From contig JAJYEE010000008.1 in assembly GCA_021790335.1 (NCBI GenBank), positions 1 to 64,000 of the forward strand: a DNA stretch of 64,000 nucleotides, in the 5' to 3' direction. A model generated the notes under the pieces. The model searched no databases, was not told the DNA's origin, and saw only the letters and a program-made list of their open reading frames with translations. Position numbers and translations under genes: made by a program. Of the stretch, positions 62,542 through 64,000 are shown piece after piece; within the stretch, counting starts at the first letter, position 1, and each line of letters begins with the position of its first letter. This stretch comes from Pseudomonadota bacterium (lineage in GTDB: Bacteria; Pseudomonadota; Gammaproteobacteria; Acidiferrobacterales; UBA6901).

Positions 62542-63222
62542 TCAGGCCGTGGCCTTCTTGGCTGTATCCGGCTCAGTCTGGACCTGTTCCGAACGGTCCA
62601 GAATCTCACCCTTGAATATCCACACCTTGACGCCGATTACACCGTAGGTAGTGTGCGCCTCGGCAGCGCCGTAATCGATGTCGGCACGCAGCGTGTGCAA
62701 CGGTACGCGCCCCTCGCGGTACCACTCCGTGCGCGCGATTTCCGCACCGTTCAGACGCCCGGCACACATAATCTTCACACCCAGGGCGCCCAGGCGCATG
62801 GCGTTAGTGACCGCACGCTTCATGGCACGTCGGAACATGATGCGCTTTTCCAGCTGCTGGCAGATGTTTTCCGCCACCAGCAGCGCGTCCAGCTCGGGTT
62901 TGCGCACTTCTTCGATCGAAATGTGGACCGGCTGCCCAGCTGCCTTGGTAAGCTCCTGGCGCAGCTTTTCGATGTCCTCGCCTTTCTTGCCAATCACAAT
63001 TCCCGGGCGGGCGGTATGGATCGTGACGTTGATGCTCTGCGCAGGACGCTCGATCACCACCGTGCTCACCGCAGCATGTGCGAGCTTCTTCTTGATGCGG
63101 TTGCGCAGCATGATGTCCGAGGCCAGGTTGGCCGAATAATGCTTGCTGCCCGAGTACCACTTGGCGGTCCAGTCCCGGATAATGCCCAGGCGCAGTCCGG
63201 TCGGATTGATCTTCTGGCCCAT
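62542..63222 (-). CDS. rpsC: ribosomal protein S3
   Basis: [33 protein letters not shown]. Confidence 0.97.
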   Translation of the reverse strand: MGQKINPTGLRLGIIRDWTAKWYSGSKHYSANLASDIMLRNRIKKKLAHAAVSTVVIERPAQSINVTIHTARPGIVIGKKGEDIEKLRQELTKAAGQPVHISIEEVRKPELDALLVAENICQQLEKRIMFRRAMKRAVTNAMRLGALGVKIMCAGRLNGAEIARTEWYREGRVPLHTLRADIDYGAAEAHTTYGVIGVKVWIFKGEILDRSEQVQTEPDTAKKATA

Positions 63223-63608
63223 CAGTTGCCCCCCTTCTTCGCCTTGCGCGCGCCCTTGGCACGCACGGCATCGGACACTGTAATGGTGATATGGCTGGTA
63301 CGCTTCAGAATCCGTGCGCCGCGCCCCTTGGCGCGCGCATGAAAGCGCTTCATGGTCGGGCCGTCGCCGATCTCCACCGACTCCACCCTGAGCTCGTCGA
63401 CATCCGCTCCCTCATTGTGCTCGGCATTGGCAATCGCGGATTCCAGCGCCTTCTTCACCGGCAGCGCCGCCTTGCGCGCGCTGAACTGGAGAATCTCGAG
63501 AGCCCGCTCGACCGGCAGTCCGCGAATCTGGTCCGCGAGCAGTCGGCCCTTCTGGGGCGATACGCCAATATATTTCAGGACTGCGGTAGCTTGCATCGCG
63601 GTCATCAC
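63222..63608 (-). CDS. rplV: ribosomal protein L22
   Basis: [32 protein letters not shown]. Confidence 0.96.
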   Translation of the reverse strand: MMTAMQATAVLKYIGVSPQKGRLLADQIRGLPVERALEILQFSARKAALPVKKALESAIANAEHNEGADVDELRVESVEIGDGPTMKRFHARAKGRGARILKRTSHITITVSDAVRAKGARKAKKGGN

Positions 63609-63883
63609 TCCGTCGTGGCCTTCTTGTCTGCCGAATGCCCCTTGAACGTCCGCGTCGCCGCGAATTCGCCGAGCTTGTGGCCTACCATGTTCTCCGTGAC
63701 CAGGATCGGCACATGCTGCTTGCCGTTATGCACGGCAATCGTCAGGCCGATGAAGTCCGGCATAATCGTAGAGCGGCGCGACCAGGTCTTGAGCGGCCGC
63801 TTGCTGCTTTCGGCACGCGCCTTTTCCACCTTTGCGGCAAGGTGCGCGTCGACGAATGGTCCTTTCTTGATGGAACGTGGCAC
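63605..63883 (-). CDS. rpsS: ribosomal protein S19
   Basis: [22 protein letters not shown]. Confidence 0.97.
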   Translation of the reverse strand: MPRSIKKGPFVDAHLAAKVEKARAESSKRPLKTWSRRSTIMPDFIGLTIAVHNGKQHVPILVTENMVGHKLGEFAATRTFKGHSADKKATTE

Positions 63884-63886
63884 GGT

Positions 63887-64000
63887 TTACGCCTCTCTCG
63901 TCTTGTTGCGGCGCCGAACGATCATTCCGTCGGTACGCTTGTTCATGCGCGTCTTGTATCCCTTGGTCGGCGTGCCCCAGGGGCTGACTGGGTGACGGCC
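63887..64000 (-). CDS. rplB: ribosomal protein L2, C-terminal part (runs off window)
   Basis: [37 protein letters not shown]. Confidence 0.95.
   Translation of the reverse strand, partial: GRHPVSPWGTPTKGYKTRMNKRTDGMIVRRRNKTREA

Noticed and set aside
52933-64000. Ribosomal protein cluster inspected for insertions or unusual order
   Set aside because: Gene order is the standard S10-spc-alpha arrangement; nothing unusual beyond rpmJ being absent from the ORF track because of its size.

Overview
The window splits into three parts. (1) About 1-17.3 kb is accessory DNA: an integrative element that ends at a tRNA-Lys gene. It has a tyrosine integrase abutting the tRNA 3' end, an overlapping excisionase-like ORF, a CI-like repressor, a replication-initiator-like gene with in-gene iterons, a partial ParA-like ATPase next to a 30-bp direct-repeat array, and a cargo block of poorly described genes. 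The cargo includes a 1265-aa protein with a C-terminal PD-(D/E)XK-like motif, a translationally coupled pair of small paralogs, and a VPA1262-like/helical protein gene pair with an ATGA overlap. (2) About 17.6-44 kb is mostly chromosomal backbone of gammaproteobacterial type: YeeE/YedE, queC/queE, cpoB-pal-tolBARQ-ybgC, ruvBAC, yebC, nudB, aspS, HU, ssb. It includes a DUF6502/DUF5666-like locus and a pentaheme cytochrome. (3) About 43-48.6 kb is a decayed patch: a porin pseudogene, an EthD-family gene split by a 288-bp hairpin-rich insertion, and an intact 1.62-kb ISL3-family element with terminal inverted repeats, a near-perfect target duplication and a divergent zinc-ribbon passenger gene. 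From about 49 kb the backbone resumes with uvrA, a SAM hydrolase and the alpha/spc/S10 ribosomal protein cluster, all on the minus strand. Family names were assigned by eye from the translated sequences. No database search was run.
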